A DNA stretch of 64,000 nt from Ascarosepion bandense (GCA_037127315.1 JBBBDQ010000913.1:5302501-5366500), one strand, 5' to 3'; counted from the first letter of the stretch, positions 11,205 through 21,116 are shown. Notes: a model not told the origin generated them from the sequence alone. Numbers and translations: made by a program.

Positions 11205-11322
11205 TCAGGGTGGGGATATAGCGTTGATGAGCACAGAGACTGTCACTTTAACTGAACAGGTTCATGCTGACTTCGATGTTTCGTGAGGACATCGTTATGA
11301 TATTCTCACTTGTCAGGACTCT
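11205..11322 (+). repeat. Dispersed repeat fragment
   Basis: GTCACTTTAACTGAACAGGT...CGTGAGGACATCGTTATGA matches 23720-23890 and 24640-24770, and in inverted form about 2330-2430. It ends at a short (TA)n tract (11323-11344). No coding potential. Confidence 0.6.
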
Positions 11323-11551
11323 ATATATATATATATATATATATAAATAATAACTAAATAGACTCTGTAAGTATGTAGGCTGTAAATTTATACTAAGATA
11401 AACCTTCATAAAAACCACTAACAAACAGAACCTAATTCCGTTACAATCCAGTGCACTGAGGCGTCGGATAAATGGGGAGAAAAAAAGAAATCCGCGGAAC
11501 AAGAACAAAACATTCAATACCCCGCAGTAAAGAAAAAAAAACCCAAATGTA

Positions 11552-11831
11552 ACCAACCACAAGAAAAAGTGCTCGATACAAAGTACAAAAGATATACAAA
11601 AGTAGAGCAAAGACACACAAAAAAAAAAATACCCCCCCTCTTGTTGTTGGTATGGTTCCTCCTTATCTTAGTGTTTGTCTATTTATTTGGTTTTATCTTT
11701 AGTGTTTTAGCCTTTGCCCTGACGATCCGTAGTGTGAAACCGCGGTAGGTTTTGGCTCGCTTTAGATTTTTTTGTGTGTCTTTGCTCTACTTTTGTACTT
11801 TGTATCGAGCACTTTTTCTTGTGGTTGGTTC
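11552..11831. repeat. Fold-back element with ~65-nt inverted arms
   Basis: Left arm AACCAACCACAAGAAAAAGT...GTAGAGCAAAGACACAC (11552-11619) is complementary to the right arm at 11770-11831 (...ACTTTTTCTTGTGGTTGGTT), with a few mismatches and one small indel. The spacer of about 150 bases carries no recognised gene. A TTTAGATTTTTTTGTGTGT string is repeated at both sides of the right arm (11763 and 11836). Confidence 0.85.
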
Positions 11832-11847
11832 TGCTTTAGATTTTTTT

Positions 11848-11852
11848 GTGTG

Positions 11853-11888
<36 letters not shown>

Positions 11889-11965
11889 GATAGATATATA
11901 GATATTATTATACATATCTTTGTGCGTGTTAGTGTCTGTATGTATTGCTATATATATATATATAT
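11848..11965. repeat. Compound TA/CA/TA microsatellite
   Basis: TA tract, CA tract (11868-11888), imperfect GATA-rich segment and a second TA tract to 11965. Confidence 0.85.
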
Positions 11966-11969
11966 ATGA

Positions 11970-12414
11970 GAATGATATAAACAACAGTTAAATCTGGTAA
12001 AATTGTTGCTTACAATTTCCTGTTGGAAGTTATGATGATGAAACCAGTACTTTGCTTTTAAATTTTGGGAAAAATTCCTCTACCAAAAGAAATAAACAAT
12101 GGAGCATCTGATCCTTGTACCATCTGCATGCATGTAGATTAAAACAGACAACAGCATTATTTACTCAATTCTACTTGAATTAATAAAAATGATCTAATGA
12201 CAATAGTTTTATTTATCCAAGCCAACCGCACAGTGTTACAATTAAATAGCATTGTCAGATGAAGACTTTCATAAGGCTATCATACACAGCCTGAAATTTG
12301 TTAAGAAATATCTAAACTGTCAGCTGTATACAACTTATCTAAGATCAATGGTTAAAGATGGCTTTCAGTAAGTAAAGCCTGAGGATCTTGACAAAGATCA
12401 TCGTTCTTTGAACA
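11970..12414. other. Unassigned sequence
   Basis: No credible open frame and no internal match. Confidence 0.55.
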
Positions 12415-12600
12415 TTGGGAGCTGGCAACAAAGATTCACAAAGAACTGCACCAAATAACAGAAGCCACATCAGTTGAGGACTACCAACAGCAGCAACAAC
12501 TAAAATGGATAGCACATCTAACTCAAAGTGAAAATAATGAAGATATTGACATTCCAGACTACTTCAAATATAAGGTTAGAAAAGAAACCACTATCAAAAC
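12415..12600 (+). pseudogene. Retrotransposon protein fragment (RT C-terminal type)
   Basis: Forward frame encodes KIHKELHQITEATSVEDYQQ followed by QQQLKWIAHLTQSENNEDID. The QLKWIAHLTR-like block resembles the RQ..WVGHI.R segment at the C-terminus of non-LTR RTs. It is a short isolated fragment with no catalytic motif, so the assignment is tentative. Confidence 0.45.
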
Positions 12601-12603
12601 TGG

Positions 12604-12809
12604 AAAGAGCTATAACAGCTACCGGACTTAAGAAACCTATTTTCCTGAATAGGGTAAGAAGGTAGCCTCCATCTATAGTTTAAAGAGTGATAACAGTTAT
12701 TGGACTTGTGAAACCTGTTTTCCTGACCAGTGTAAGAAGGTAGCTTCCATCTATAGTTTAAAGAGCTATAACAGCTACTGGACTTGAGAAACTTATTTTC
12801 CTGAAAAAT
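12604..12809. repeat. 78-bp tandem repeat, 2.6 copies
   Basis: Copies start at 12604, 12682 and 12760 with AAAGAG(C/T)(T/G)ATAACAG and share GTAAGAAGGTAGC(C/T)TCCATC. They differ by several substitutions, so the tandem is old. Short inverted relatives of the following segment (TTTTCCTGAAAAATTGTTTT and TTTCCTGATAGGGAAATGGC) occur at 14560-14600 and 14480-14510. Confidence 0.85.
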
Positions 12810-13039
12810 TGTTTTAAGAGAAAGATTTTATAAAATATAACCTAAAACAGAACTGGCTGCTCCATCAATGAATGCCAAATGTTTCCTGATAGGGAAATGG
12901 CCAATATTACTATTAAATGGGAAAAATTCTTATTTTAATGCTGAAACTAATTTTATTTATTCTCAGGATTGACTGATTACTGTATTTTAGCAAGTTCCAT
13001 TTTGATTATACATATTGATGCTAGTTCTATGCTAATTGA

Positions 13040-13455
13040 TTCTTCTTTCACACTTCTCACTTGTGGAACTCTCTTCCGACTTCATACTTTCCTGCCAACT
13101 ATAATTTTTTAAAATTTAAATGCAACGTCAATTATCATCTCCTGTTTCCTTAAATCTTGTCCTTTTATTGCTCTGTTTATTTCATTCTGCATCCTAATGG
13201 CTTTTATTGCCTTGCTAAGATGTTGAAAAAAAAAAAAAAAGACTTCCTTGAGTTTTGAACACACAAATCTCTCTCAGCTTTCTGCTTTCCTGTCAACTAC
13301 AATCTTCAAAACTCTAAATGCAATGTCAATTAACATTTTTCACATTGAATCTTGTCCTTTTTATCAGCCTCTTATTTTATTTCCCTGTCAGTTACACCTT
13401 GCATCTTAGTAGCTTTGTTGCTTTGCTTGGGGTGAACTGATAGAGATAAAACAAA
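13040..13455 (+). mobile_element. Two tandem LINE 3' ends
   Basis: Segment 13060-13235 and segment 13265-13445 each carry the LINE C-terminal/3' UTR signature: a CTTTCCTG(C/T)CAACTA region, AAATGCAA(C/T)GTCAATTA, CTTGTCCTTTT and an ending TTGCTTTGCTTGGGGTGAAC-like block. Both lie on the same strand and are separated by an A-run and about 30 bases. The first copy's end is degenerate. Two independent truncated insertions or a duplication are both possible. Confidence 0.6.
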
Positions 13456-13488
13456 CATTCTGTGTTTATAAATTTGAACTTTATAATA

Positions 13489-14110
13489 TCACACTTTTGT
13501 ACGAAATACAGTGCCATCTAGAATAGTGGGAAGTCTCTCGTGGCTTCCTGCTTCCTTTGTCAATTCTTCTTCTTTTTGGACGTAGGCGATCATGGCTTTC
13601 CACGTCTCCCTATCCCTGGTGGCTCTTAGCACGCCTTCTCCCGTTTCTCCATGCAGCCCCCATTCCGTCATCCACCTGATCAGGTCCTTCAAATAGGTTA
13701 TCCGCTGCTTCTCCCTGTCTCTTTTCCCCTCTATCTGGCCTGTTAGTGTCAGGTTCTCCAAGCCCTCCTTCCCCATTGCATGTCCCAGGAACTTCAGCTG
13801 TCTCTTCCTGATGCTCAGTATTAATTTCCTTTTTGTTTCCATCATTTTCAAGACCTCATCATTGCTCACATGCTTGATTCATGAAATTCGCAGCATCCTT
13901 CTGTAGAACCACATTTCAGTTGTTTCAAGTTTTTTCTTCATCTTTGATGGTATTGTCCAGCATTCACTGCCATATTGAAGGACAAACAGCACGTAGCAAT
14001 CCAGTACTCTTTTCTTTGTTTCTTGCGAAATTGTCATGTTTCTTAATACTTTACTCAACTTCTGGAATGCTTCCTTCACCATGCCAATTCGCCTTCGGAT
14101 CTTTGTGCCT
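13489..14110 (-). pseudogene. Non-LTR retrotransposon RT C-terminal region, best-preserved copy
   Basis: Reading the reverse strand from 14110: TKIRRRIGMVKEAFQKLSKV, then VLDCYVLFVLQYGSECWTI and FYRRMLRIS, one in-frame stop (about 13876), then HVSNDEVLKMMETKRKL, IRKRQLKFLGHAMGKEGLEN and RATRDRETWKAMIAYV. This is the thumb/connection end of an endonuclease-RT polyprotein of a LINE. Only one stop interrupts about 200 codons, so it is younger than the other four copies. The N-terminal endonuclease and the palm with its YADD-type site are missing (5' truncation). Confidence 0.85.
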
Positions 14111-14608
14111 TACTCTCTGTGTCACATTCCAACCCAAACGAGTGGAATTCATTAAGACTTTGTATTCGTACTATTTCTTTGGTAGTGACATAAAAGCAGT
14201 AGTCTTAAAAGACTTTGTACAGGAACCGAAAGTGTTGCTTATTTTTTTTTATATATCTTTACGGTTGTGACCAGTACCTTATTTCTGCACGGATAGTGAT
14301 TTTTCTCCAGCGTAGACCCCAGCATTTCATCCTTTATCATTGAACCAAACTTAGGGAACAAAAACCCGCTATTTTTTTTCGGATCAAAAAAATTCATGTG
14401 GCGAATAGTGGTGGTGGTTCCTTCAGCTCCCCAGAGAGACGGAACATAGGAAGCAACAGCCAGGCTGGTGTAACGTTAGAATTAGCCATTTCCCTGTAAG
14501 AAAACATTTTGCATTCGTTGACTGAGCAACTTGTACTGCTTTTGGTTAAATTTTACAAAACCTTTTCTCTTAAAACAATTTTTTAGGAAAATAAATTTTT
14601 TAAAAAAC
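14111..14608. other. Unassigned; includes an inverted relative of 12785-12900
   Basis: 14470-14600 holds TAGCCATTTCCCTGTAAGAAA and TCTCTTAAAACAATTTTTTAGG, which are reverse complements of pieces of 12800-12900. The remaining sequence is unrecognised. Confidence 0.45.
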
Positions 14609-14922
14609 CTGATATGCATTATAGTGCAGTATATATTGGCTTGGAATGAGAAATTGGATAGCCGAGTTCAAATTCCACTTGAATTTATTGTATTCACTTA
14701 CGCAAAAATATCATTAGGAAAGGTCGTAATCCATCCCTTCCTCCAGCTATGAGTTAAATAACAAAACAGATTGGGTTCTATAGCCTTGACTGGCAACCAG
14801 TCTATCACAGAAGCTAATGGCAACCTACTGCAAGAAAATCTTCTGACCAGTCAGTCATGTCTCTTTCAAGACCTGATTGCCCAAGTGTGTATCATGTACG
14901 GCACTTAACCGACTGAGTTGTG
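14609..14922 (+). mobile_element. tRNA-derived SINE, diverged
   Basis: TGCATTATAGTGCAGTATATA head, GAGTTCAAATTCCACTTGAA B-box region, GACTGGCAACCAGTCTATCA body and GGCACTTAACCGACTGA terminus. All family blocks are present with many substitutions. Confidence 0.85.
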
Positions 14923-15094
14923 ATTGATCTTTCCAACAGCGATGTGGGTTTCCTTCCTAACCTTTTCTTTGAAGTAGTGTGGAATGTCAACATTTTCATT
15001 ATGTCATAATTTCCTCTTCAAATTAAATGTGTTATTATAGTTAGAAAGAGAATCTAAAATAGAAAGAAACCCAAAATTTATACACTGATGTCTA

Positions 15095-15425
15095 AAAGGA
15101 CACATGGCTCAGTGGAAAAAAAAAAGCAATGGTTGGCAACAATAGGGGGCAAACAAAAACTGTTGAGTTAAAATGAACATAACTAAGACATCTGAAAGTG
15201 GCATGACTCATGGAAAAAAGAACAATCTATCTCTTCTTAGTGACTGAAATAAAGAGCTCAGTTCAAAATTTCAGTCACAGTAGCCGAAATGTTGTGTATA
15301 TAACAAAAACGAGGACAACAGTCCAAACAATGTAAATAATTAGAAAGTGACAGCTGAAATTTCTGGGACAAATGAGGAAGAAAGGCTTGGAAAATTTGAC
15401 ACTCCTTGACAAGACAGATAAGGTT
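15095..15425 (+). mobile_element. Decayed PLE-type tail followed by an RT fragment
   Basis: AAGGACACATGGCTCAGTGG at the start and GTAGCCGAAATGTTGTG, then GAGGACAACAGTCCAAACAA near 15290-15335, match the tail family seen at 18725-19060, 25111-25365, 31680-31995 and 36520-36760. It is followed at 15345 by AGAAAGTGACAGCTGAAATT and GAAAGGCTTGGAAAATTTGA, a diverged piece of the RT C-terminal relic family (compare 39880-39960). Confidence 0.55.
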
Positions 15426-15611
15426 GCAGTCTGCTTAGCCAATGAAAAGCAAATAACAGAAATATAAAAATACCCTAATTTCCTTTTCTCTTTGATACTT
15501 CATTTTCTGATAAAAGTGATAAATGTTAAATCTATAAACATTTACTACTTGTTTCGTATCCTAGTCTTTCTCTCAGATTCCAACCCACATTTGACCAATC
15601 TTTAATTCCAA

Positions 15612-15660
15612 TCAATCACATCTAGATACTGACCAGACTCGACAACATTACTTAACCTCA
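15612..15660 (-). other. 5S-rRNA-like remnant
   Basis: Forward text TCTAGATACTGACCAGACTC then AACATTACTTAACCTCA matches, in reverse complement, the internal promoter region of 5S rRNA (GTTAAGC...GGTCAGTAC). Short and decayed. Confidence 0.5.
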
Positions 15661-15698
15661 TATGAAAACAGTCCCTCTGAAATTGCTTCCCACATACC

Positions 15699-15809
15699 CA
15701 AGCACCTAGTATGCCTAAGTGGTCACCCATCTAGGTACTGACCAGGCTCAACGTTGCTTAACTTAGGTGATCTAGCGAGAACCAGTGTATTCAATGTGAT
15801 AGGCCATAA
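15699..15809 (-). mobile_element. 5S-rRNA-derived SINE head
   Basis: Reverse strand contains the 5S hallmarks in order: ATTGAATACACTGGTTCTCG, AAGTTAAGCAACGTTGAGCC (A-box region) and GGTCAGTACCTAGATGGGTG (C-box region), ending near CTAGGTGCT. It covers essentially the whole 5S length (about 110 of 120 nt). It is not flanked by a 5S gene spacer; instead it abuts a second 5S-derived segment, so it is read as a SINE head and not a 5S gene. Confidence 0.75.
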
Positions 15810-15814
15810 GCACG

Positions 15815-15925
15815 CACATCCGTCATTAAACACTTACAGCACCTGGTATTCCTAAGCGGTCATCCATCTAAGTACTGACCAGGCTTAATAATGTTTAATT
15901 TGGGTGATTGTACAATAATCAGTTT
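15815..15925 (-). mobile_element. Second 5S-derived segment with a stub of the tRNA head
   Basis: Reverse strand 15925-15834 is a diverged 5S body (TAAGTACTTAGATGGATGACC type C box). It is followed by the AATGACGGATGTGCGTG junction that links 5S to the tRNA head in complete chimeras (16370-16683, 27116-27506, 31015-31380). It therefore belongs to the chimeric family, truncated just after the junction. Confidence 0.65.
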
Positions 15926-15968
15926 TTCTACAAGATATTGCCGTTAGCCTTTGTTTTTTTGGATTTAA

Positions 15969-16216
15969 GGATGTGCATTGTGGTGCAGTGGATATTGGCT
16001 CAGAACAAGAAATCATAGAGCTGAGTTTGATCAATCACTTCTCACTCCGGCAATGGGTTAAATAAGACAGATTAGGTGCTAAAAGCCTTGGTTGGCAACC
16101 AGTCTACCACAAAAAGTAATGGCAACCTACTACAAGAAAATCTTCTGCCCAGCCAGTTGTCTCTTTTCAAATATTATTGCCCATGTATATGTCATGCATG
16201 ACACTTAACTGACTGG
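15969..16216 (+). mobile_element. tRNA-derived SINE with internal deletion
   Basis: GATGTGCATTGTGGTGCAGT head and CACTTAACTGACTGG end are present. The segment between the B box and the CAATGGGTTAAATAAGACAG block is shortened by about 60 bases. Confidence 0.85.
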
Positions 16217-16369
16217 ATTTTGTAGGCCTATTTTCTATTCTGTTGTTTTTTTTTTTTTTTTATGGCATATCAACCTCAGTGGGTCATTTATTGCCAACTA
16301 AATTTTATTTATTTATTGCTGGTAATACCTTTTTCTTTTTGAGTATCAAGATTCATTGTGATTTTGTTT
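16217..16369. other. Unassigned, T-rich
   Basis: Poly-T run at 16244-16261 and no recognisable feature. Confidence 0.5.
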
Positions 16370-16683
16370 TTAAGGGCAGGGTCACCAAGTCCTACCCTGT
16401 TATTTAACCCATAACAATAAGGGAAGGAACGGATTAGTACCTTTTGCAAGGGTACCAGTGCTTAAGTGAATGAAGGGTATTCAACTGGAATTTGAACTCG
16501 GCTCACCAATTTCTCTTTCCAAGCCAATATCCACTGCACCACAACGCACATCCTTCACTAAATACATACAGCACCTGGTATTCCCAAGCGGACAGCCATC
16601 TAAGTACTGACCAGGTTCAACGTTGCTTAACTTAGGTGATCGAGCGAGAACCGGTGTATTCAATGTGATATGGCCATAAGCCG
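16370..16683 (-). mobile_element. 5S-tRNA chimeric SINE
   Basis: Reverse strand: 5S-like head (16683-16570: TTGAATACACCGGTTCTCGC, AAGTTAAGCAACGTTGAACC, GGTCAGTACTTAGATGGCTG, ACCAGGTGCTGTATG), then after a short linker AGTGAAGGATGTGCGTTGTG the tRNA-derived head (GTGGTGCAGTGGATATTGGC) and the shared SINE body to GGGTTAAATAACAGGGTAGG. The 3' tail stops at AGGACTTGGTGACCCTGCCC, lacking the AAACAAATCCCAATGA end seen in the other two complete copies. Confidence 0.85.
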
Positions 16684-16842
16684 CCTATTTTTTAGTACTG
16701 AGAATGAAATGATGTGGGTATTAAAGAAGACTAAATGTTTTTTTTAATGCATAAATATTAATAAATATTAATAAATATTAAATTTACAAACATTTCCTGT
16801 ATGTTCTTTATCCTCTCATTCTGTCAGATTCTAATCAATATC

Positions 16843-16912
16843 TGATCCAAAGCGGTAACCCATAAAGGTACTGACCAAGCTCAACGTTGCTTAATCTCAA
16901 TGATCATGTGAG
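16843..16912 (-). other. 5S-rRNA-like remnant
   Basis: Reverse strand holds AAGCAACGTTGAGCTTGGTC then AGTACCTTTATGGGTTACCG, a decayed 5S internal promoter region. It is the fourth 5S-related piece within 1.3 kb. Confidence 0.6.
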
Positions 16913-16939
16913 AAATTTTCTACCACAAGAAGCACTTCC

Positions 16940-17415
16940 TTTTTTTTCTTTTTTTTTTAATCATTTCACCCCGAGCAAGGCGGAAACGCCACTGATGTGC
17001 AGGGGGCTACATAAATGTAAAAAGATTAATTAGAAAAGAGTGAGGAGTACAAACTAGTTAGAAAGGAACAATAGAAAGCAGGTGCAATGACAGATACATA
17101 GGTGGAGAGAAAGGGAAGGTTATACAGGGGTGGGGAGAGAGCTAGAGGCAAGTGGTTAGTAGATGAGTATTGACTTTGCATTTAAATTTCTGGAGGTTGT
17201 AGCCGTCAGGAAAGCAAGAATACGAGAGCGAGTTCCACAGGCGGAAAGTGCGAGAGAAGAAGCTGCAGGAGTAGAATTGTCGTCTGCATTTGGCTAACCT
17301 GACTGTGAATGGGTGGGACCCAGTTGCCAGTCTGGTTGCACGAGTAAACACCTGTTGAGGAGGCATCAGTGACTTAAGCTCGTCCAAGCAGATTGGAGCT
17401 ATCATTGGGGTTAAA
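16940..17415 (-). mobile_element. LINE 3' end with RT C-terminal coding
   Basis: Reverse strand encodes LDELKSLMPPQQVFTRATRL, then ATGSHPFTVRLAKCRRQFYS and LWNSLSYSCFPDGYNLQKFK before the stop at 17142. It is followed by the 3' UTR GTAGCCCCCTGCACATCAGT, GGCGTTTCCGCCTTGCTCGG, GGTGAAATGATT and an A-rich tail (16940). This is the extreme C-terminus of an RT of a Jockey/CR1-like LINE (clade inferred from the LWNSLP...CFP ending). The copy is 5' truncated but the remaining frame is intact over 88 codons. Confidence 0.85.
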
Positions 17416-17850
17416 CGTCAACAGGTTATAATAAATAATGTAAAAATACCTTACCATTGTCTGAAATTATTCAAAAACTGCTGATGTAGTAGCTTGCATG
17501 AGCAAACAGTAGTCTTGGGTCTGTTCAGTGACCCGAGAAACCTGAATTCACTCCTGCAGAAATTATTGCTGGGTTATCGATGGTCAATGTGTATTAATTA
17601 ATAATGTGCTGTTATCTGTTTTTTTTCCCCCTCATATTTTATTCAAGACGAGGACTTTATTGCTCCAATTCTTCATTTTTGCTACACTGGAAAATGCCAA
17701 TTTCTATTGAAAAATTCATGTGGTCAATCTCATTCCATTTCAGTGTTAATAGAAATAAAAACAAAACTGCTAATGTCAGCTGCTTATTTTGCTTTCTTGG
17801 GCTGATGACAAGAATTCTTTAAAAATGGTAGACTTTTTAAATTTAAGCAC
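17416..17850. other. Unassigned sequence
   Basis: No feature recognised. The 72-codon open frame on the forward strand has no recognisable motif. Confidence 0.5.
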
Positions 17851-17854
17851 AGGA

Positions 17855-18345
17855 AGAATGCATTCTAGAAGCTGAATAGAGCATTGAAAGACAGGAAGAT
17901 TTTGCTAAAAAACAAAGAAGGGACTGGATTGTTATGTGATGTTTTTTCTTCAATATGACACCGAATGCTGGACAATCTCATCAAAGATGAAAGAAAGACT
18001 TGAAGCAGCCAAAATGTGGTTCTACAGAAGGATCTTGAGGATACCATAGACAGAATATGTGAGCTACGACAAGGTTTTGGAGAGGATGGACATGAAAAGA
18101 AAAATTGATACTTAACATCAGGAAAAGACCACTTAAGTTTCTGGGACGTAGTGAGGAAAGAGGGCTTGGAAAATCTGATGTCACAGGATGGATAGAGGGG
18201 AAGAAAGACAAGAGAAAGCAATGTGTGAGATACTTGATGGACTTGAACAGATAGGTGGCGGAGCAGGGGTTGAGCAGATAACAGGAGAAGGGGTGCTAAA
18301 AGCTACAAGTGATAGGAAAATTTGGAGGGCCATAATTCCCTATGT
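17855..18345 (+). pseudogene. Non-LTR retrotransposon RT C-terminal relic
   Basis: Forward strand gives LDCYVMFFLQYDTECWTISS, KMWFYRRILRIP, TEYVSYDKVLERMDMKRKI and KATSDRKIWRAIIPYVLK, collinear with 13489-14110. Several stops and frameshifts break the frame. Same LINE family as 560-1012, 38775-39995 and 49055-49535. Confidence 0.8.
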
Positions 18346-18424
18346 CTTAAAAGAGCACAGCACATAGAAGACTAAACTTGTGAGGTCTCATGAAATTACA
18401 GTTGAGTTGGGTAAATGTAACTAA

Positions 18425-18625
18425 GTTCTATGCTAACAGTTTTTTCTCGCACATGGAACTCTCTTCTAGCTCCATGCTTTCCATCCAATTTTAATCCTCA
18501 CAATTTTAAATGCAATGTCAATCACTATCTAGTGTCCTCCTGATCCCTCTTTGGTTCTTGCTTTTTAGAATACATTGTCTTAGTAGTTTTATTGCCTTAC
18601 TTGAATTGAACTTGATAAACAAAAA
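18425..18625 (+). mobile_element. LINE 3' end
   Basis: CTTTCCATCCAATTTTAATC, AAATGCAATGTCAATCAC, TCCTCCTGATCCCTCTTTG and TTTTATTGCCTTACTTGAAT form the LINE terminal signature also seen at 13040-13455 and 46765-46995. It is followed by an A-rich tail. Confidence 0.65.
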
Positions 18626-18724
18626 GAAAAGAAAAGAAAAGAAAAATGTATTTTTTGAAAACAAAAAATAAAATAAGATGGAAAGAAAGACTGAATGAAA
18701 GAGTTTGTCTCTAATTCTTGTAGT

Positions 18725-18840
18725 TATTTTGTTCACCACTACTGTAGGCTGGTATTGAACTCATAACTCTTTGGGTCAAGTCACTGGAACTAACCAGCAT
18801 CTATATCCACTAAGCCATGTGTTCTTGAGGACATCAGCAT
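18725..18840 (-). mobile_element. tRNA-like segment of the PLE-associated repeat
   Basis: Reverse strand ACACATGGCTTAGTGGATAT (A-box-like), CTGGTTAGTTCCAGTGACTT and GAGTTCAATACCAGCC (B-box-like GAGTTCAATACC). Similar segments lie at 25270-25365(-), 31700-31790 and 36520-36610. Whether this is a tRNA SINE or part of a PLE flank is undecided. Confidence 0.5.
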
Positions 18841-19060
18841 GTGAAGCTCATATTGCAATCTTTTGATGCTAATGATTTTTTATAGCATTTTTTTTTTTAA
18901 CCAGAGTTCATATTACAATCCTTGATGCTAATATGATTTTGATTTTATTGATTTTAATCTCGAAATTCCTGAAGGCTGGAATGTACAATTGCCGAAACAT
19001 CATAAACATAGCAGTAAAGATGAGGACAATAGTCTGAATCATGTAAATAGTGTGAATGAA
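18841..19060 (+). mobile_element. PLE-type tail with hammerhead-like core
   Basis: CTGAAGG (18969-18975), a GGCTGGAATGTACAATTGCC stem-loop and GAAA (18994-18997) are followed by GCAGTAAAGATGAGGACAAT and AGTCTGAATCATGTAAAT, the tail shared with 31900-31990. Position 7 of CUGANGA can vary, but the final A has become G here, so activity is unlikely. Confidence 0.5.
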
Positions 19061-19365
19061 AGAAAAGTTAAAAATCATCTCCACATCCTTGTGGGGGATG
19101 AGTATTTTTCCACCCTAAAACTTCTTTTCCACAGATGAAATATCGCAAGCCTCTTGCTGCTCTATAGTTTTTTTTCCATAGAAAGTGTTCAGACAAACTA
19201 TATTCCTTTGTTCCACTAGTTCTAACTTTCATATATTGGCAGCAGCTGCCCAGTCTTCAAATTTCCACTCTGCAATCCCTTTTCTCAAAGACCAATATTT
19301 TTATGAAAATATTCAAACAAACTACACACCTTAGTTTTACCAGTTATGCACAAGAAGGCTGATGG
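19061..19365. other. Unassigned sequence
   Basis: Two diverged direct copies of a short ACAAACTA(T/C)A(T/C)(A/T)CC-containing segment around 19190 and 19310; otherwise nothing recognised. Confidence 0.4.
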
Positions 19366-20560
19366 GATGGCGGAAAAAAATAACTGAAGGGGAAAGACAG
19401 AAAGGAGGAGGAAATAAGTAAAAAGAGAAAAAGAAGAGAAGTGATAAAAATGAATAGAAGAATGAGTGTAAATATGAAAAAGAAAAAGGAGAGGAAGAAA
19501 AGCTGAAGAAAAGAGTAATTAGGGGGGAGGAGAAAAAAAGAAGAAACAAAATGGGGAGATGAAGAATACAAAAAGAGGAGAAAAAGTGCATTAGAGGAGA
19601 AGAGATGAACAGATGAAGTTAAGGAAAGAAGAAAAAAGGAAAAAATGGAGAGGGAAAAAGATAGGGTGAAGGAAATATAAAATAAAATGTATAAAGGAAG
19701 AAAAGAAGAAATGAGGTGGAGAGAAGGAGGAGGAGGAGAAAAGCGGAGAGGAAGAGGAGGAGGAGGAGAAAAGCGGCGAGGAAGAGGAGGAGGAGGAGAA
19801 AAGCGGCGAGGAAGAGGAGGAGGAGGAGAAAAGCGGCGAGGAAGAGGAGGAGGAGGAGAAAAGCGGCGAGGAAGAGGAGGAGGAGGAGAAAAGCGGCGCG
19901 GGAGGAAGAGGAGGAGGAGGAGAAAAGCGGCGAGGAAGAGGAGGAGGAGGAGAAAAGCGGCGGAGGAGGAAGAGGAGGAGGAGGAGGAAAAGAGGCGAAA
20001 AGAGGAAGAGGAGGAGGAGGAGAAAAGCGGCGAGGAAGAGGAGGAGGAGGAGGAAAAGCGGCGAGGAAGAGGAGGAGGAGGAAAAATCAGCGAGGAAGAG
20101 GAGGAGGAAAAATCAGCGAGGAAGTGGAGGAGGAAAAAGTAGCAAGGAAGAGGAGGAGGAAAAAGTAGCAAGGAAGAGGAGGAGGAAAAAGTAGCAAGGA
20201 AGAGGAGGAGGAAAAGTAGCAAGGAAGAGGAGGAGGAGAAGAAGAAAAGTGGCGAGGAAGAGAAGGAGAAGAAAAGTAGCGAGGATGAAGAGGAGAATAG
20301 TGGCGATGGAGAAGGAGAAGATAAGTAGTAGGGAGAAGGAAAAGAAGATGAAAGTGATGGAAAGAGAAGAAGAGGTGGGGAGGAGAAGAAAAGTGATGGA
20401 AAATGAAGAGAAAATAATTAGTAAAAAAAAAGCAAAAAGAAAGATGTTATAGAGAAGTAAAGAAAGAACAAAGGTACTGAATGATAAAAAAGAGAGAAAA
20501 CAGAATTAGTGAGGGGTTGGGGGAAATGGAACATAAGAAAATACAGTGGGAGAGATAAAG
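19366..20560. repeat. 1.1-kb polypurine tract with GGA-rich minisatellite core
   Basis: The forward strand is nearly all A and G. The core 19726-20262 is built of a roughly 30-bp unit GAGGAAGAGGAGGAGGAGGA plus GAAAAGCGGC, with 18-24-bp variants toward the right (AAGTAGCAAGGAAGAGGAGG). Flanks decay into irregular GAAAA/GGA mixes. Forward frames read as Glu/Arg/Lys runs and reverse frames as Ser/Pro/Leu/Phe runs; these are composition artefacts. Long homopurine-homopyrimidine DNA can adopt triplex (H-DNA) structure. Confidence 0.95.
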
Positions 20561-20877
20561 TCCGCTAAAGTTGAATAACATCTTTTCTTTATAATCTAAA
20601 AAGCTCTTTTAGCTGATTGCTGCCACAATGTATATATGCAAAAATTGCCTCCCATTTAGAAATGGCTGATAAATGGGAAAAATACATTTAACTGAAAGAA
20701 ATAAAAAAAATGAGATTTTAAATCAATAAAAGAAAGTAAATTTTGTGTTCTTTTTTTCATAAGATCATTTCAAAAATCTAAAACCATTTCCTTTAATCCA
20801 TTGTGACATTGAAGAAAGGTAAAATAATTTATGACACACGGCAGAGAATATAGCTTCAATTAATGCTTGACCATTTG

Positions 20878-20880
<3 letters not shown>
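20561..20880. other. Unassigned sequence
   Basis: Nothing recognised; A-rich. Confidence 0.5.

Positions 20881-20941
<61 letters not shown>
20881..20941. repeat. Compound (TA)n-(GT)n microsatellite
   Basis: TA tract 20883-20912, then GT tract to 20941. Confidence 0.95.
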
Positions 20942-20943
<2 letters not shown>

Positions 20944-21100
20944 TGAGAAAAGAAAATTCCACACAAAGTGGTTATACATCCAAAATTGTTGTAAAAATAA
21001 CAGACTGCTTTTTCAAACCCAAAAAGTCAAATGTTACATTCAACCATTTAACTAGATACATTTTTTCAGATTCTCCTCTCCATTTTTATGGGTTTGTCAT

Positions 21101-21116
21101 TTCCTCACACACACAT

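Noticed and set aside
16481..16663. Small protein (60 codons) shared with 27130-27324 and 31289-31474
   Set aside because: The frames lie across the 5S-tRNA SINE; similarity among them reflects the shared SINE, not a gene.
19344..20222. Long Ser/Pro/Phe- or Glu/Arg-rich frames
   Set aside because: Produced by the polypurine tract; composition artefacts.
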